Positions 63,191 through 64,000 of a DNA stretch of 64,000 nt are shown piece by piece. The stretch's first letter is position 1. The number at the start of each line of letters is the position of its first letter. Source of the stretch: Paraburkholderia bryophila. GTDB taxonomy: Bacteria; Pseudomonadota; Gammaproteobacteria; Burkholderiales; Burkholderiaceae. A program made the translations under genes and the position numbers. Location of the stretch: positions 62,001 through 126,000 of the forward strand of contig NZ_QLTK01000007.1 in the NCBI RefSeq assembly GCF_003269035.1, in the 5' to 3' direction. The notes beneath the pieces are model-generated. The model was not told where the DNA came from. It saw only the letters and a list, made by a program, of their open reading frames with translations, and made no database searches.

Positions 63191-64000
63191 ATGCAGGCCC
63201 TTTTGAAAAACGACGTTTTTGATGGCAACGACGGCTGCCAATATCGTGTCGTCAAGACTTCCTCTCCCAACACTGGCTGGGTCATAAATCTATCCCGTGC
63301 GCACTCTTGGCCTGTCGAACGTGACTTTGGCGTTCTCCGCAGCCACTCTCGCGTCGCCACGCAATCCACTGCTTGCGCGAAATTGCCCGACTTTGCGTTC
63401 TATTCTGAAAAGGCGCGCAATCGCGCCAACGCCGCATATGAGGTGATTAAACCCCTGATTCTGAATGCAGATGGGTCCGAGAATGACGATATCCTTGACG
63501 AGCGCAAACGCAATCGGCTTGTACTCGCTCGCGCCGACGAACTGGATATCTCCAAGACAACTATTTATGGCTATCTGCACAAATGGTGGTCACAAGGACA
63601 AAGCAAGTATGTCCTGATTCCTGGAAGTGCACGCAATGGCCAGAACCAAACGTCAGGAACGAGTGGCCGTGGACGTATGCCTGGGGACGGCCGATACAGC
63701 GTATTTCAGATGGGCGCCGAAGATATCAAGCGGGCGAAAGAGTTCCTCGAAAAGCGCTACATAAAAAAGGAACACGCTTCGCTCAAGGGCGTCCATATTG
63801 ACCTGATAGCTAAACACTATTCGTTCAGGGACGGAAACGGTGACCTCGTGAAGCGTCCTGAGGGCGAGCATCCCTCCATCCATCAGTTGCGACATGTTCT
63901 CAAAACGCTCTTCACCCCGGAAGACGTGAAGCGCGGTAAGAAAGGCGATAAGAACTTTGACCGCGAAAACAAGCCGATGACCGGCAGTTCGCTCGAAGAA
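63191..64000 (+). CDS. tnsB: Tn7-like transposase TnsB (partial)
   Basis: The open frame of 270 codons runs to the window edge. It has a helix-turn-helix region (LARADELDISKTTIYGYLHK then WW), and IHQLRHVLKTLF later, as in TnsB/Mu-type transposases. The DDE catalytic core would follow beyond the window. It starts 42 bases after the 66-aa gene. Together with tnsA it defines a heteromeric Tn7-like transposase. Confidence 0.82.
   Translation, partial: MQALLKNDVFDGNDGCQYRVVKTSSPNTGWVINLSRAHSWPVERDFGVLRSHSRVATQSTACAKLPDFAFYSEKARNRANAAYEVIKPLILNADGSENDDILDERKRNRLVLARADELDISKTTIYGYLHKWWSQGQSKYVLIPGSARNGQNQTSGTSGRGRMPGDGRYSVFQMGAEDIKRAKEFLEKRYIKKEHASLKGVHIDLIAKHYSFRDGNGDLVKRPEGEHPSIHQLRHVLKTLFTPEDVKRGKKGDKNFDRENKPMTGSSLEE

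Overview
The window looks like a Burkholderiaceae chromosome or large replicon, most likely Paraburkholderia or a close relative. It is GC-rich, and it carries families typical of that group: a DUF4148 protein, an H-NS-type protein with the YRDPKTG/GRAPAWI motif, XapX proteins, a BPSL0761-family protein and solitary DUF4096 transposase-like proteins. The family names given here come from reading motifs in the translated sequence. No database search was possible.

Positions 1-9.9 kb resemble ordinary core chromosome. They hold an M20 dipeptidase (cut by the window edge), a superinfection-immunity-like membrane protein, a DUF2158 protein, a TetR/MFS efflux pair, a PEP-mutase-like enzyme, an OsmC protein, a DUF4148 protein with a strong terminator, and an aminotransferase/carboxymuconolactone-decarboxylase-like pair apparently controlled by a nearby RpiR regulator. 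An identical 14-bp site lies upstream of both the aminotransferase and the regulator.

Positions 10-21 kb are accessory. Degenerate direct repeats like those at the ends of IS21-type elements lead into a gamma-glutamylcyclotransferase-like gene and a membrane protein. A tight four-gene operon follows: an unknown 184-aa protein, a QueC-like PP-loop protein, an XRE/ImmA-IrrE metallopeptidase and a PIN nuclease. A near-consensus promoter precedes it, with its -35 box inside one of two TTGAC-N3-GTCAA palindromes. This operon is the best candidate for an undescribed defence or toxin-antitoxin-like system. A DUF262/DUF1524 (GmrSD-like) gene follows, flanked by an intact and a decayed copy of a small secreted-protein gene, then an H-NS protein with two DNA-binding domains.

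Positions 21.7-30.1 kb encode what appears to be a complete cyclic-alcohol or ketone degradation route of the cyclohexanol (Chn) or cyclopentanol (Cpn) type. The parts are an SDR dehydrogenase, a Baeyer-Villiger monooxygenase, an alpha/beta hydrolase, an iron-type alcohol dehydrogenase, an aldehyde dehydrogenase and a 3-hydroxyacyl-CoA dehydrogenase. A divergent GntR regulator sits among them, and GTATTAC/GTAATAC palindromes lie before both transcription units. The monooxygenase has Gln in place of the signature His.

Positions 30.7-42.1 kb form two divergent groups sharing a promoter region with a 7-7-7 palindrome. Leftward are XapX, a YtcJ-like amidohydrolase, DoxX, an exported VOC protein, DUF1275, a porin, a Na+/H+ antiporter and an NTF2-like protein. 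Rightward are an isochorismatase-like hydrolase, a second XapX, YciI and pirin. PagL and WrbA follow.

Positions 43.6-57 kb are gene-poor and full of decay: a Nudix pseudogene, a frameshifted hybrid histidine kinase, a frameshifted ParB/Srx-like gene, and a frameshifted copy of a small gene whose intact copy lies 6 kb away. Intact genes here are a GGDEF/EAL protein, a GAF hybrid kinase and a DUF421 protein.

Positions 57.5-61.6 kb carry a leftward cluster of eight small, mostly unrecognised genes. A DUF6471 helix-turn-helix gene stands at its head, and matching ATAATCGCA-N4-TGCGATTAT palindromes lie in front of both transcription units. The window ends in a Tn7-like tnsA, a 66-aa gene and the start of tnsB, so an end of a Tn7-like element is probably close to 61.6-62.0 kb.
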